Assembly: GCF_021223605.1 (NCBI RefSeq)
Contig: NZ_CP075175.1
Location: 3,303,501-3,367,500 of the forward strand
DNA length: 64,000 bases
From: Paenibacillus sp. 481
Lineage (GTDB): Bacteria; Bacillota; Bacilli; Paenibacillales; Paenibacillaceae
Direction: 5' to 3'
Shown here piece after piece: positions 53,173 through 61,739 of this stretch. The notes under the pieces are model-generated. The model was not told where the DNA came from and searched no databases. It saw nothing but the letters and a program-made list of their open reading frames with translations. A program made the translations under genes and the position numbers. The number at the start of each line of letters is the position of its first letter. The stretch's first letter is position 1.

Positions 53173-53232
53173 AAAAGTACGCACTTTTTTGTGATATAGA
53201 CACCTTTTTGTACGATAGGCACGAAAAAGTAC
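53173..53232. promoter_or_regulatory. Candidate HxlR operator sites in the divergent promoter
   Basis: Three GTAC-ending motifs after A/T runs: AAAAGTAC at 53173-53180, TTTTTGTAC at 53205-53213, AAAAAGTAC at 53224-53232. The latter two sit in an imperfect 19-21-bp direct repeat starting GATA. Likely regulator contacts by position and repetition only. Confidence 0.4.
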
Positions 53233-53256
53233 CTATAAAAAAGAAGAGGGATTCGT

Positions 53257-53616
53257 ATGGAGAAGCAATATAACAACCGAATAGAAGTCGTTTTAGAGGT
53301 TATCGGGGGCAAATGGAAAGCGCATATTTTGTATCACTTAGCTAGAGGCCCCATTCGAACAGGAGAATTAAAACGGTTGGTAACGGGGATCACCCAAAAA
53401 ATGCTGACCGAACAATTAAAAGAGCTTGAGCAAGATGGATTGATTTCGCGGAAAGTATACAATCAAGTTCCGCCAAAAGTTGAGTATTCACTTACGGAAT
53501 ATGGTGAGTCGTTGAAAGAGGTGTTGAAGGTGCTTTGTGATTGGGGCGGAGAGTATATTAAGTACAAGTATCCGAATGGTGAGGTTGTCGTGAGAAATAG
53601 TGAGGGTGATATTTAA
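53257..53616 (+). CDS. HxlR-family (MarR-like) transcriptional regulator
   Basis: A 119-residue winged-helix protein: VLEVIGGKWKAHILYHLARGPIRTGELKRLVTGIT, MLTEQLKELEQDGLISRKVYNQVPPKVEYSLTEYG. No N-terminal sensor Cys at the position used by YodB/CatR/HypR; one Cys occurs in LCDWGG. GAAGAGGGA precedes the ATG. Probably controls the divergent nitroreductase. Confidence 0.93.
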   Translation: MEKQYNNRIEVVLEVIGGKWKAHILYHLARGPIRTGELKRLVTGITQKMLTEQLKELEQDGLISRKVYNQVPPKVEYSLTEYGESLKEVLKVLCDWGGEYIKYKYPNGEVVVRNSEGDI

Positions 53617-53647
53617 TTACTATGTATAGGCGGCCTTATGGTTCTGA

Positions 53648-53733
53648 GCGGTAGTGGTGAAATGGTAGACACGCTATCTTGAGGGGGGAGTGGGTGTATA
53701 CCCGTGGAGGTTCGAGTTCTCTTTACTGCGCCA
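53648..53733 (+). pseudogene. Decayed tRNA-Leu (GAG) copy
   Basis: 86 nt, same length as the intact gene at 48024-48109, with seven differences. Changes include the first base after the T-loop (C61 to T), two acceptor pairs weakened to G-U, and discriminator A73 to G. A73 and the G53-C61 pair are normally essential for leucine charging and T-arm folding, so it is probably not a functional tRNA. Confidence 0.75.
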
Positions 53734-53770
53734 TAATATTTTAAGCGATTTATAATATCGAACTTAGAAG

Positions 53771-53797
53771 GTGTGCACAGAGGCACACTTTTTTTTG
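53771..53797 (+). terminator. Terminator after the tRNA-Leu copy
   Basis: GTGTGC/GCACAC stem with six-base loop, followed by nine T. Confidence 0.8.
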
Positions 53798-53939
53798 TTC
53801 TCATTTTGATTATTTGCATCTAAAACCTTTTTCCTCTAAATAAGCGTAATTAAACAAAATATGGTTTACACGTATGTAGGTTGATGGTAAGAACGACTGA
53901 ATGTATTAATCTGGAACTTATCTGTGGGAAGGTGATAAC

Positions 53940-54095
53940 GTGAATCGTGAAACGACACCTTTGGGAGAACTGCTGCAACAATACAGGTTTAAAGCAAATC
54001 TGTCTTTAGCTAAATTAGAATCATTGGTTAAAATATCTAAAGGTGGATTGTCCAACATTGAAACTGGGGAGCAGATCGCGAATAAAAGATTGTGA
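53940..54095 (+). pseudogene. Truncated XRE-family helix-turn-helix gene
   Basis: GTG 53940 with GGGAAGGTGA at 53926-53935 opens a 51-residue frame: TPLGELLQQYRFKANLSLAKLE, VKISKGGLSNIETGEQ, then a stop. This is the first two-thirds of an XRE-type HTH; the third helix and any C-terminal domain are missing. Probably a broken regulator gene. Confidence 0.7.
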
Positions 54096-54218
54096 AGTAA
54101 TAATTTCATTTAAATGGAAAATAGTACTTGGTCTACATGATAAGTAACACAAGTGGATTGATCTATTAAGGAGTCTAACAATGATTGTCGTCAGGCTCCT
54201 TTTCTGTGTCCATTATGT

Positions 54219-54606
54219 ATGTTTAAAATCGTTTATTTCAGAATACTTGAGTCGTACTTTCCATTGCCCGAAGATTTTTTAAATTTTTATCTATCACAAA
54301 CGGCTTTAGACCATTTTCGAATGTCGGATGTACGGGAGAGATTGAAATTTTCTCAATCGATGACATCATTCAATGGAACAAACCATACGATCATCCCTCA
54401 CGGATTATTGTTGCCTGCATCATTGAGGATAATATCATCATCGACCTGAATGATGTAGCACAAGGAAAGAATACATGTATTTGACAGAAGGCCCGTGCCA
54501 TTTCGATCTTGCTCGTTCATTGTTTTGTGATTTCCAAACTTGGCTAGATAGATTTGTAATAAACTCCGCAAGGAGGGGATTTCAGGAACAATTCGGTGGC
54601 TCCTGA
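54219..54606 (+). pseudogene. SMI1/KNR4 (SUKH) family immunity-like gene, frameshifted
   Basis: Pieces in different frames join into a SUKH-like protein: LESYFPLPEDFLNFYL (from 54219), then EIEIFSIDDIIQWNKPYDHP and IIEDNIIIDLNDVAQG in a second frame, then YLTEGPCHFDLARSLFCDF, TWLDRFV and a stop at 54604. At least two frameshifts are needed. SUKH proteins commonly protect against polymorphic or contact-dependent toxins; no toxin gene is visible nearby. Confidence 0.72.
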
Positions 54607-54760
54607 ATGACATTATAGTTTGCAATTTTACAATCAAAAACATTGTGCATGTGTGTTAATCGGAATGAACCTAGAATGCATACATATCTCTACAAAATGA
54701 ACATTACAGGGCCGGAATGAAAATGTAGGGATATGAATAAATCATACCCCGCGCGATTTA

Positions 54761-55039
54761 TTAGAAGAAGAACGGAAGTAAGAACAAAGACGCAATAAAC
54801 GGGAAGGGAAAACGGCGTTGAATAAAACGGCGTCTCGGAAAGAAGCCAGAATGAAATCCGAATTGTCTGGAGCTACCTTGCATCGGATTCATCATTTCAT
54901 CGGTAGGAATTGCAAGTATGACATGATCTTGACCGACGTGTGCGATGAAGCCATCATGCTTATTACCGTCATGGGTTTGGATACCAACATATTTGTTCAT
55001 GCAGGTCCTGCAAAGTTGATTTAAGTAATTTGAATCCAT
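54761..55039 (-). CDS. Small protein with an Sm-like N-terminal part and hydrophobic C-terminus
   Basis: A 92-residue protein, ATG 55039 after AGGAGGT. Residues about 10-48 (CMNKYVGIQTHDGNKHDGFIAHVGQDHVILAIP) read like an Sm/LSm-type beta fold. An Arg/Phe-rich stretch (FFPRRRFIQRRFPFPF) and a hydrophobic end follow. Proteins of this make-up occur in spore coats and at membranes of Bacillales, but I cannot name it. Monocistronic by spacing. Confidence 0.65.
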   Translation of the reverse strand: MDSNYLNQLCRTCMNKYVGIQTHDGNKHDGFIAHVGQDHVILAIPTDEMMNPMQGSSRQFGFHSGFFPRRRFIQRRFPFPFIASLFLLPFFF

Positions 55040-55189
55040 AACCAACCTCCTAGATTGTTGTGACTACAGCAATAGTCTATTGTCGTTTAAATTAGGTGGT
55101 CACGGCTAATGTCTATGAGCTGGCTGGTTAAATTAACTTAATAAATCTATGAGATTTGTAGAGCCCATCTTGGTATATGGGTTTTTTTG

Positions 55190-55321
55190 TTATTCGAGTC
55201 CAAATTTATGGATGAGCCAGTCTAATTCTGGTTTTTTAACGGGTGTACCAAACATGCAAACGAAGAGGAGTTCCACTTGTTTTTGGCCGCGAAGTTCTTC
55301 ACTATAACCACTAAATGTCAT
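55190..55321 (-). CDS. Short protein of 43 residues, unknown
   Basis: ATG 55321 with AAGGGAG about 9 bp upstream. The peptide starts MTFSGYSEELRGQKQ and ends PELDWLIHKFGLE, with balanced composition and amphipathic character that look like a real small protein. On the plus strand a CCCAT...ATGGG hairpin with T-tract (about 55165-55188) abuts its 3' end. No family recognised. Confidence 0.45.
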   Translation of the reverse strand: MTFSGYSEELRGQKQVELLFVCMFGTPVKKPELDWLIHKFGLE

Positions 55322-55522
55322 GTCATAAATCTCCCTTCTATTTTTTCCTAACATAGTTCTACAATTACCGCAAAAGACCTGTTCCCGTTTATTCCCTCAA
55401 GCTCGCTCATTCAATAATCGGTGTGTGATTGGATATTTTAGTGCCTGTTCTCAAATAGTAACAAGGATGAAGAAATCGTCTATAGCTTAGAATCTGTTCA
55501 GGAATAGGAAGGGTTTGAGCGC

Positions 55523-58500
55523 ATGTCACAACCTACAATCCCACAGCCGAAGTCGTTCGGTCCATTGGGCAATTTGCCGCAACTTAATCTCGAAGCACCT
55601 GTGCAGTCCTTGATGCGATTAGCGGAGGAATACGGGCCTATATTTCGCTTGGAATTGCCAGGAGGAAGAAAGGAAGTTTACATTTCAGGTCATCAATTGG
55701 TGGAAGATGCTTGCGATGAGTTGCGGTTTGATAAACGAATATGGGCGCCGCTGCAAAAAGTAAGTGCCTTTACCGGAGACGGCTTGTTCACGAGTGCGAC
55801 TCAGGAACCGAATTGGCAGAGGGCGCACCATATTTTACTGCCCAGCTTCAGCCAGTTGGCGATGCGCGGCTATCATGAGATGATGGTCGACATTGCTGTG
55901 CAGCTTGTTCAGAAATGGATGCGCTTGAATCCGGATGAAAGTATCGACGTGGCGGAGGATATGACGCGTTTAACGTTGGATACGATCGGGTTATGCGGTT
56001 TCAATTACCGCTTCAACAGCTTTTATCGCGAACAATCTCATCCGTTCATTACGAGCATGACACGCGCATTAGATGAAGCGATGAGTCAATTGCAGCGACT
56101 GGGCATCCAAGATAAGCTGATGGTCATTACGAAACGCCAGTATCAACATGATATTCAAGCGATGTTCTCACTCGTAGACAAGATCATTGCCGAGCGGAGA
56201 GCACAAGGGCAGTCGGGCAGTGACGGCGATGATCTACTATCTCATATGTTGAATGGCAAAGACCCGGATACGGGTGAAGGGCTGGACGACGAAAATATTC
56301 GTTATCAGATTATTACGTTTCTCATTGCTGGACATGAAACGACGAGTGGATTGCTGTCGTTTGCGCTGTATTATTTACTAAAACATCCTGACAAGTTGAA
56401 CAAAGCCTATGAAGAAGTGGATCGTGTCCTCACAGATGCGATACCTACGTATAACCAAGTACGTGAGCTTACCTACATACGTATGATTCTGAACGAATCG
56501 CTGCGTCTATGGCCGACGGCTCCTGCATTTGCCCTCTACGCGAAGGAAGACACGATGTTGGCGGGACAATACCCGATGAAGCAAGGGGATAGTGTCAATG
56601 TGTTAGTTCCGGTGCTTCATCGTGATCAAGCCGTGTGGGGAGAGGATGTTGAAGCGTTTCGCCCTGAGCGGTTCGAAGATATCAGCCAAGTACCGCATCA
56701 TGCGTTTAAGCCGTTCGGTAATGGACAGCGTGCTTGTATCGGTCAGCAGTTCGCGATCCAAGAAGCTGTTCTCGTGCTAGGGATGGTGTTGAAGCATTTT
56801 GAGATTATTGACCATACGAATTATCAGTTAAAAGTAAAGGAAACGTTGACCTTGAAGCCGGACGGTTTCACGATGCGTGTTCGTTCGCGGAGTAAGCATG
56901 GGCTGATCGTTGCGCCAGCCGACGGTGCTGCATCAGCCTCTGGTGTGGCTTCTGATTCGGCTTCTCCTGCGCCTAAAGATGCTCTAGTTTCCACGAGTCG
57001 AGTGGATGCTCATCATACGCCGCTGCTCATTCTCTACGGTTCCAATCTGGGGACAGCAGAAGGAATAGCACGGGAATTAGCGGATATGGCTCGTTATCAA
57101 GGGTTCAAGACGGAGGTCGCGCCACTGAATGTTTGGGCCGCCAAGCTCCCGAAGGAAGGCGTTGTTCTCATTATATCTGCCTCCTATAATGGCAAGCCAC
57201 CAAGCAATGCACGCGAGTTTGTCGAGTGGCTTCAGGGAGCAGATGCCTCCGAATGTGAAGGCGTGCGCTATGCAGTCTTCGGCTGCGGGGATCATAACTG
57301 GGCATCCACGTACCAAGAGGTGCCGCGCTTTATTGATGAGCAGCTTGCAGCTAAGGGGGCGACACGTCTTACGAAGCTCGGCTGCGGGGATGCGAGCGGC
57401 GATTTTGAGATTCAGATCGAGCAATGGCGCGGGCAGCTCTGGCAAGATGTCATGGCAGAGCTTGGCTTACAAGTGAATGAAGATGCCGTTAAGGAAACGA
57501 GCAATCTAACCGTTCAATTCGTAAGCAGCATCGTTGGTAGTCCATTGGCACAATCATACGAAGCGATCAATGCCAAGATTGTGGAGAACCGTGAGCTGCA
57601 AAGCTCAGATAGTGGTCGTAGCACTCGCCATCTAGAAATTGCGCTCCCCGAAGGAGTCAGCTACAGCGAAGGGGACCACATCGGTGTGCTGCCTCTTAAT
57701 CGGCAGGATGTGGTTAAGCGAGTGCTGCGTCGTTACCGACTCAACGGCAGCGATCAACTCATTTTAAGTGGCACAGGTAGAAGCGCGGCACATCTACCTT
57801 TGGAGCGGCCCGTCAGCTTATTTGAATTGTTGAGTCACAGTGTCGAGCTGCAAGAGGCGGCGAGTCGTGCCCAATTGCGTGAGCTTGCTTCATATACGGT
57901 CTGTCCGCCGCACAAGCGAGAATTGGAGGCTTTATTGGAGGAAGATGCCTATAAGGCCCACGTGCAAAAGAAGCGGGTGACCATGTTGGAGCTGCTGGAA
58001 CGTTACGAAGCTTGTGAGCTTCCATTCGAACGATTTATCGAGTTGCTGCCGCCGTTGAAGGCAAGGTACTATTCGATTTCCAGCTCCCCTCGTGTCCGTC
58101 CGGATCAGGCTAGCATTACGGTTGGCGTTGTACGTGGCCCTGCATGGAGCGGCGAAGGGGAATATCGCGGCGTAGCTTCGAACTATTTGGCGGAGCGGCA
58201 GAGCGGAGATTCGATTGTGCTTTTCGTGCGCACGCCGGAATCGGATTTCCAGCTGCCGCAAGATACGGCGACGCCGATTATTATGGTCGGACCGGGTACA
58301 GGCGTGGCTCCGTTCCGCGGCTTCCTACAGGCACGGCGCGTCATGCAGCAGGATGGGGGGCAGCTTGGCCCTGCTCATTTGTACTTCGGTTGCCGCAGCG
58401 AGTGCGATTATATTTATCGTGACGAGCTGGCGCAGTATGAGCGCGACGATATCGTAACGCTGCATACTGCGCTTTCTCGTGTGGAGGGCAAGCCGAAGAC

Positions 58501-58732
58501 GTATGTGCAGCATCTTATGGAGCAGGATGGAGAGCTGTTGATTCACATGCTTGATCAAGGTGGGCACTTGTATATATGCGGTGACGGCAGCAAGATGGCG
58601 CCAGATGTAGAAGCGACGCTGAAGCGAGCGTATGAACAGGTTCATGGGGCAAATGCGCAACAGTCGGCAGCTTGGTTGGAGCGGCTGCAAGATGAGGGGC
58701 GCTATGCGAAGGATGTATGGGCGGGGATTTAA
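55523..58732 (+). CDS. Self-sufficient cytochrome P450 / NADPH-P450 reductase fusion (CYP102 type)
   Basis: A 1069-residue fusion like P450 BM3 and B. subtilis CYP102A2/A3. Haem domain residues 1-455 with AGHETTSG (I-helix), ESLRLWP (ExxR) and [11 protein letters not shown] (haem Cys405). An Ala/Ser-rich linker (about 462-495), a flavodoxin-like FMN domain ([15 protein letters not shown] onward) and an FAD/NADPH domain ([42 protein letters not shown]) follow. It hydroxylates fatty acids near the omega end with NADPH and O2 in the cytoplasm. No FatR/BscR-like TetR regulator is adjacent. TTTGAGCGC before the ATG gives a weak ribosome site; GGAAGG is at 55507-55512. Confidence 0.95.
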   Translation: MSQPTIPQPKSFGPLGNLPQLNLEAPVQSLMRLAEEYGPIFRLELPGGRKEVYISGHQLVEDACDELRFDKRIWAPLQKVSAFTGDGLFTSATQEPNWQRAHHILLPSFSQLAMRGYHEMMVDIAVQLVQKWMRLNPDESIDVAEDMTRLTLDTIGLCGFNYRFNSFYREQSHPFITSMTRALDEAMSQLQRLGIQDKLMVITKRQYQHDIQAMFSLVDKIIAERRAQGQSGSDGDDLLSHMLNGKDPDTGEGLDDENIRYQIITFLIAGHETTSGLLSFALYYLLKHPDKLNKAYEEVDRVLTDAIPTYNQVRELTYIRMILNESLRLWPTAPAFALYAKEDTMLAGQYPMKQGDSVNVLVPVLHRDQAVWGEDVEAFRPERFEDISQVPHHAFKPFGNGQRACIGQQFAIQEAVLVLGMVLKHFEIIDHTNYQLKVKETLTLKPDGFTMRVRSRSKHGLIVAPADGAASASGVASDSASPAPKDALVSTSRVDAHHTPLLILYGSNLGTAEGIARELADMARYQGFKTEVAPLNVWAAKLPKEGVVLIISASYNGKPPSNAREFVEWLQGADASECEGVRYAVFGCGDHNWASTYQEVPRFIDEQLAAKGATRLTKLGCGDASGDFEIQIEQWRGQLWQDVMAELGLQVNEDAVKETSNLTVQFVSSIVGSPLAQSYEAINAKIVENRELQSSDSGRSTRHLEIALPEGVSYSEGDHIGVLPLNRQDVVKRVLRRYRLNGSDQLILSGTGRSAAHLPLERPVSLFELLSHSVELQEAASRAQLRELASYTVCPPHKRELEALLEEDAYKAHVQKKRVTMLELLERYEACELPFERFIELLPPLKARYYSISSSPRVRPDQASITVGVVRGPAWSGEGEYRGVASNYLAERQSGDSIVLFVRTPESDFQLPQDTATPIIMVGPGTGVAPFRGFLQARRVMQQDGGQLGPAHLYFGCRSECDYIYRDELAQYERDDIVTLHTALSRVEGKPKTYVQHLMEQDGELLIHMLDQGGHLYICGDGSKMAPDVEATLKRAYEQVHGANAQQSAAWLERLQDEGRYAKDVWAGI

Positions 58733-58846
58733 GTACAACATTTAAGACTAATTTCTAATTCTAGTGTGCTCATCAATGTGATCAGGGCTATTTACGTTTC
58801 TTTATCACTTTGATTATGTGTAATCAATTAAGCTAAGCATCAAAAA

Positions 58847-58876
58847 AAAGCCTTTGGAATGACCTCCAAAGGCTTT
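58847..58876 (+). terminator. P450 fusion gene terminator
   Basis: AAAGCCTTTGG and CCAAAGGCTTT form an 11-bp perfect stem. The A-run upstream would also serve minus-strand transcription. Confidence 0.8.
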
Positions 58877-59016
58877 GTGCTTGTCTGTGGATAACTTTTT
58901 TTATCGAGACCCTATTCAACATCATAACAGAGCGTAAAGAAACAGTCTATACTTTTGTTGGGATTTTTAATAAAGTTAGGTAGCCGGCAAAAAGAGAAGA
59001 AACGGAGTGTTGATGC

Positions 59017-59997
59017 GTGGAACTTTTTTGCCACCTCAAGCAAGCTGATTTACAGGATTATGTGGAAAAAGTATTGGGAACGGGTTATTTCGTCGCGAAT
59101 GTAACGAAAATGCATGGCGGTGCCCAAAAGGTTGTCTACAAAATAGATTGTAGCAATGGGTTCTCCTGCGTTCTGTATGTATGGGATCTGACGATGAATT
59201 ATTTTCAAGAAGAAATAGCAAACCGTGATATTAATGAACAATCTTACGGGAGTCATTTATTTGAACGGAACAATCAATTTTTAATAGAACGAGGGCTGCA
59301 AACGCCTGCTCTTTATGATTTGAATAAGGAAAGAAACCGTTATCCCTTTGATTATGCGCTCGTTGAATATGTAGAAGGGCAAAAGGCGGAAGTCTATTTC
59401 GATCATCCTGATGCACATGTTCAAGATAAAGTGTTTCAGCGGTTAGGAGATATGCTCACGGTTATGCATGGCAACGAAAGTGATAGATATGGCAAGTTGA
59501 ATCATAACGCAACGAACACGGGAAAATGCTATCACTCGCAAATGGAAAATGCACCAGCCCAGTTAGCCTATGCCTCGCAACACATTGCAAGCATCGGGGC
59601 CAATCAAAGCAAGCTGCTTGATACGTTATATGAGATGGAAGCAAGGCTTGAGCCTAGAAGTCGCTATGGTTTTATACATGGGGAGCTTGGGCCTGATCAT
59701 GTGCTCGTGACGGATCAATTGGAACCGTATTTTATCGATATTGAAGGGGCGCAGTTCTTTGATATTGAGCATGAACACAGCTTTTTGGAGTTTCGGTTCG
59801 GGGATCATTATCGTTATCTCAAAAATGATCATCTCGATCGCGATAGGATGTTATTTTATCGGTTGCACCATCATATCGCGCTAACATCGGGTGGTTTGAA
59901 GCTACTGCATAGAGGCTTTCCGGATCAGCAGTTTGCAAAAGATCTCGCCGAGTATCACAGCGAATGTGCGCTGAGGTTTATTCAAGCTTATAAATAG
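59017..59997 (+). CDS. Aminoglycoside phosphotransferase-like kinase-fold protein
   Basis: A 326-residue protein of the APH/choline kinase fold. HGELGPDHVLV corresponds to the catalytic HGDxxxxN loop, and FIDIEGAQFFDIEHE to the metal-binding D-x-E/D motif. The catalytic Asp position reads Glu and the Asn reads His (HGELGPDH), a variant seen in several family members, so activity and substrate are uncertain. GTG start with CGGAGTG upstream. Bounded by terminators on both sides; monocistronic. Confidence 0.82.
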   Translation: MELFCHLKQADLQDYVEKVLGTGYFVANVTKMHGGAQKVVYKIDCSNGFSCVLYVWDLTMNYFQEEIANRDINEQSYGSHLFERNNQFLIERGLQTPALYDLNKERNRYPFDYALVEYVEGQKAEVYFDHPDAHVQDKVFQRLGDMLTVMHGNESDRYGKLNHNATNTGKCYHSQMENAPAQLAYASQHIASIGANQSKLLDTLYEMEARLEPRSRYGFIHGELGPDHVLVTDQLEPYFIDIEGAQFFDIEHEHSFLEFRFGDHYRYLKNDHLDRDRMLFYRLHHHIALTSGGLKLLHRGFPDQQFAKDLAEYHSECALRFIQAYK

Positions 59998-60003
59998 ACG
60001 TTA

Positions 60004-60032
60004 TGAAGCCGCTGAAATCATCAGCGGCTTCA
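60004..60032. terminator. Bidirectional terminator
   Basis: TGAAGCCGCTGA and TCAGCGGCTTCA, a perfect 12-bp stem with 5-base loop between convergent genes. Confidence 0.85.
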
Positions 60033-60044
60033 TTGCGAATCGGA

Positions 60045-60365
60045 TTAGAAATAGGTAACTACGATATAATTGACGTATAAATTTCCATCTGCTGCATAAT
60101 TATAAACCGTAGCATTACCAGGTTTCAACGCGGTGGCCTTCCCATATTGGTCTAGACTAACTACACCATGGCCGCTAACAAGTACCACTCTTGAGCCCTG
60201 CATGCCAAACCACTTAGACCAGCCGACTCTTAATTTTGTAATCGGATTAATGATTGTTGCTTGGGTTTCAACTGATTGCTGATTCAAGGATTCGGCGCCA
60301 ACCGAGCCTGACAGAAGACCGAAAGCTAATACAGTGGATAATATGGCTTTACTTAACATTTTCAT
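60045..60365 (-). CDS. Small secreted protein with one bacterial Ig-like (BIG2-type) domain, paralogue A
   Basis: A 106-residue protein, ATG 60365 after GGAGGTG. Signal peptide MKMLSKAILSTVLAFGLLSGSVGA, then residues about 40-106 with GVVSLDQYGKATALKPGNATVYNYA, the D-x-x-G-x-(V/A)-T-A-L-x-x-G-x-A-T-(I/V) pattern of BIG2/invasin-like domains. No anchor is present, so it should be released. About three-quarters identical to the gene at 60795-61112 by eye. Confidence 0.75.
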   Translation of the reverse strand: MKMLSKAILSTVLAFGLLSGSVGAESLNQQSVETQATIINPITKLRVGWSKWFGMQGSRVVLVSGHGVVSLDQYGKATALKPGNATVYNYAADGNLYVNYIVVTYF

Positions 60366-60435
60366 TTTAAACACCTCCAGTTGTGAAAATATATGCGGTT
60401 GTTTGAGGAACATGAATTCCAAAAAATACCTATAA

Positions 60436-60702
60436 ATTAACTCTCCTTATGGTGTTCATTTCAATTGGATTCAAAAAGAAAAAGCTGCTTCATTCACGCG
60501 TACTTTCTTATATTTTTTTGAGCCAGGTCAGACTATTTACCTCGTAATTAATTGTGGGGAGAGTGGCTTCGACTATGCTACTCATGTTAGAGGGAGTTAT
60601 CTTTTTAGGAACGTCACACTAGACCCTGGAACATACGCTGCATTGTACATTACTTATGCTTATTTTCCAGTTAAGGTTGATGGTTGGGTGGCAACTCGTT
60701 AA
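60436..60702 (+). pseudogene. Headless (5'-truncated) ORF, 88 codons
   Basis: An open frame with no ATG/GTG/TTG near its beginning (first codon ATT after a TAA at 60433). The translation has normal composition: NSPYGVHFNWIQKEKAASF, FEPGQTIYLVINCGESGFDY, VTLDPGTYAALYITYAYFP, ending WVATR. It reads like the last beta strands of a secreted beta-sandwich. It lies on the opposite strand between two paralogous secreted genes and is followed by a shared terminator. Confidence 0.5.
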
Positions 60703-60722
60703 AAATATATTTTCAAAAAAAG

Positions 60723-60764
60723 AAATAGACCGCGTTCCTTATTAACGGAAACGGTCTATTTTTT
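60723..60764. terminator. Bidirectional terminator between headless ORF and paralogue B
   Basis: AAATAGACCG (60723-60732) with CGGTCTATTT (60752-60761), inner CGTT/AACG, flanked by A- and T-runs. Confidence 0.85.
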
Positions 60765-60794
60765 CTTAAAACGCTTCTAGATAAAATGCCCAAC

Positions 60795-61112
60795 TTAATT
60801 TCTAATTTCAAAATAATTAATATATAGATTACCGTCGGCTGCATAATTATAAACCGTAGCAGTACCAGCTCTCAAAGCAGTTACCATTCCGTATTGATTC
60901 ACACTGACTATACCATGGCCGCTAACAAGCACCACTCTTGAGCCCTTCGTGCCTATCCCCTTAGACCAGCCGACTCTCATCTTATAAATGGGATTAATGA
61001 TTGTTGCCTGCGTATCAACTGATTGTTGACTCAAGGATTCAGCGCCTACGGAGCCTGACAGGAGACCGAAAGCTAATACGGTGGATAATAATGCTTTGCT
61101 TAACATTTTCAT
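60795..61112 (-). CDS. Small secreted protein with one bacterial Ig-like (BIG2-type) domain, paralogue B
   Basis: A 105-residue protein, ATG 61112 after GGAGGTG. Nearly identical signal peptide to paralogue A and the same domain: GSRVVLVSGHGIVSVNQYG, TALRAGTATVYNYAADGNLYINY. Differences cluster before the BIG2 core and at the extreme C-terminus. Each copy has its own ribosome site and leader, so this is a gene duplication rather than a polyprotein. Confidence 0.75.
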   Translation of the reverse strand: MKMLSKALLSTVLAFGLLSGSVGAESLSQQSVDTQATIINPIYKMRVGWSKGIGTKGSRVVLVSGHGIVSVNQYGMVTALRAGTATVYNYAADGNLYINYFEIRN

Positions 61113-61160
61113 TCTAACACCTCCAAAAATAATTCTATGCAGATGTTAGAGGATCATGAA

Positions 61161-61595
61161 TTAGGATTTTATTTTCCCGATCGATAGATTCACTCGATAA
61201 TTTCCATGTTTCAGTAGATGAGCGAGAAATACTTCAAGATCCTCATTAGCAGCAAAATGTCCAGTTAATACATAGCATCCTTCTCCACTAATCCGATGCA
61301 CTTCGGTAACGGCATCCTCCGCCATCACGAACTTGTGGAAAGAGGTATGATTGGCTGATTCCACAAATAATGTAATAAAAGCCGTTATAGGTAGTCCTAG
61401 CTTCGCTTTATTCGTAACGATCGTATATTGCTCGATAATTCCCATATCTTCTAACCGCCTAATGCGATTTCCGACTGCTTGGCCCGTCATATGTATCTGT
61501 TGGCCGATGTCTTTCCACTGGATTCTGGAGTTTTCTTTGAGTAAAGCTAGTATCTCAAAATCGATATGATCAAAAATAAATATCAATCCTTTCAT
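61161..61595 (-). CDS. Lrp/AsnC-family transcriptional regulator
   Basis: A 144-residue protein with an N-terminal HTH (IDFEILALLKENSRIQWKDIGQQIHMTGQAVGNRIRRLEDMGII) and a C-terminal RAM-type ligand domain (EVHRISGEGCYVLTGHF). Divergent from the carbonic anhydrase gene, so it may control it and cyanase; the 144-bp intergenic region shows no obvious palindrome. Start uncertain: ATG 61595 lacks a good ribosome site, and an internal TTG follows an AAAGGA. Confidence 0.88.
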   Translation of the reverse strand: MKGLIFIFDHIDFEILALLKENSRIQWKDIGQQIHMTGQAVGNRIRRLEDMGIIEQYTIVTNKAKLGLPITAFITLFVESANHTSFHKFVMAEDAVTEVHRISGEGCYVLTGHFAANEDLEVFLAHLLKHGNYRVNLSIGKIKS

Positions 61596-61739
61596 CGTGA
61601 AAGCAAACGGACGTAAAGCGTTTCGCCAACTTATTTAGCTTGCAGCCACGAATATCTATACTTAGTTATATCCTGATTCACTAGTTAGTAGCCATTGAAA
61701 CAGTGATAACTCTACAACACTTCAAAGGAGGCACCAAGA

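Noticed and set aside
48110-53647. Prophage or integrative element between the tRNA-Leu copies
   Set aside because: No integrase, recombinase, phage structural or conjugation gene is present, so only an accessory island of unknown mechanism is claimed.
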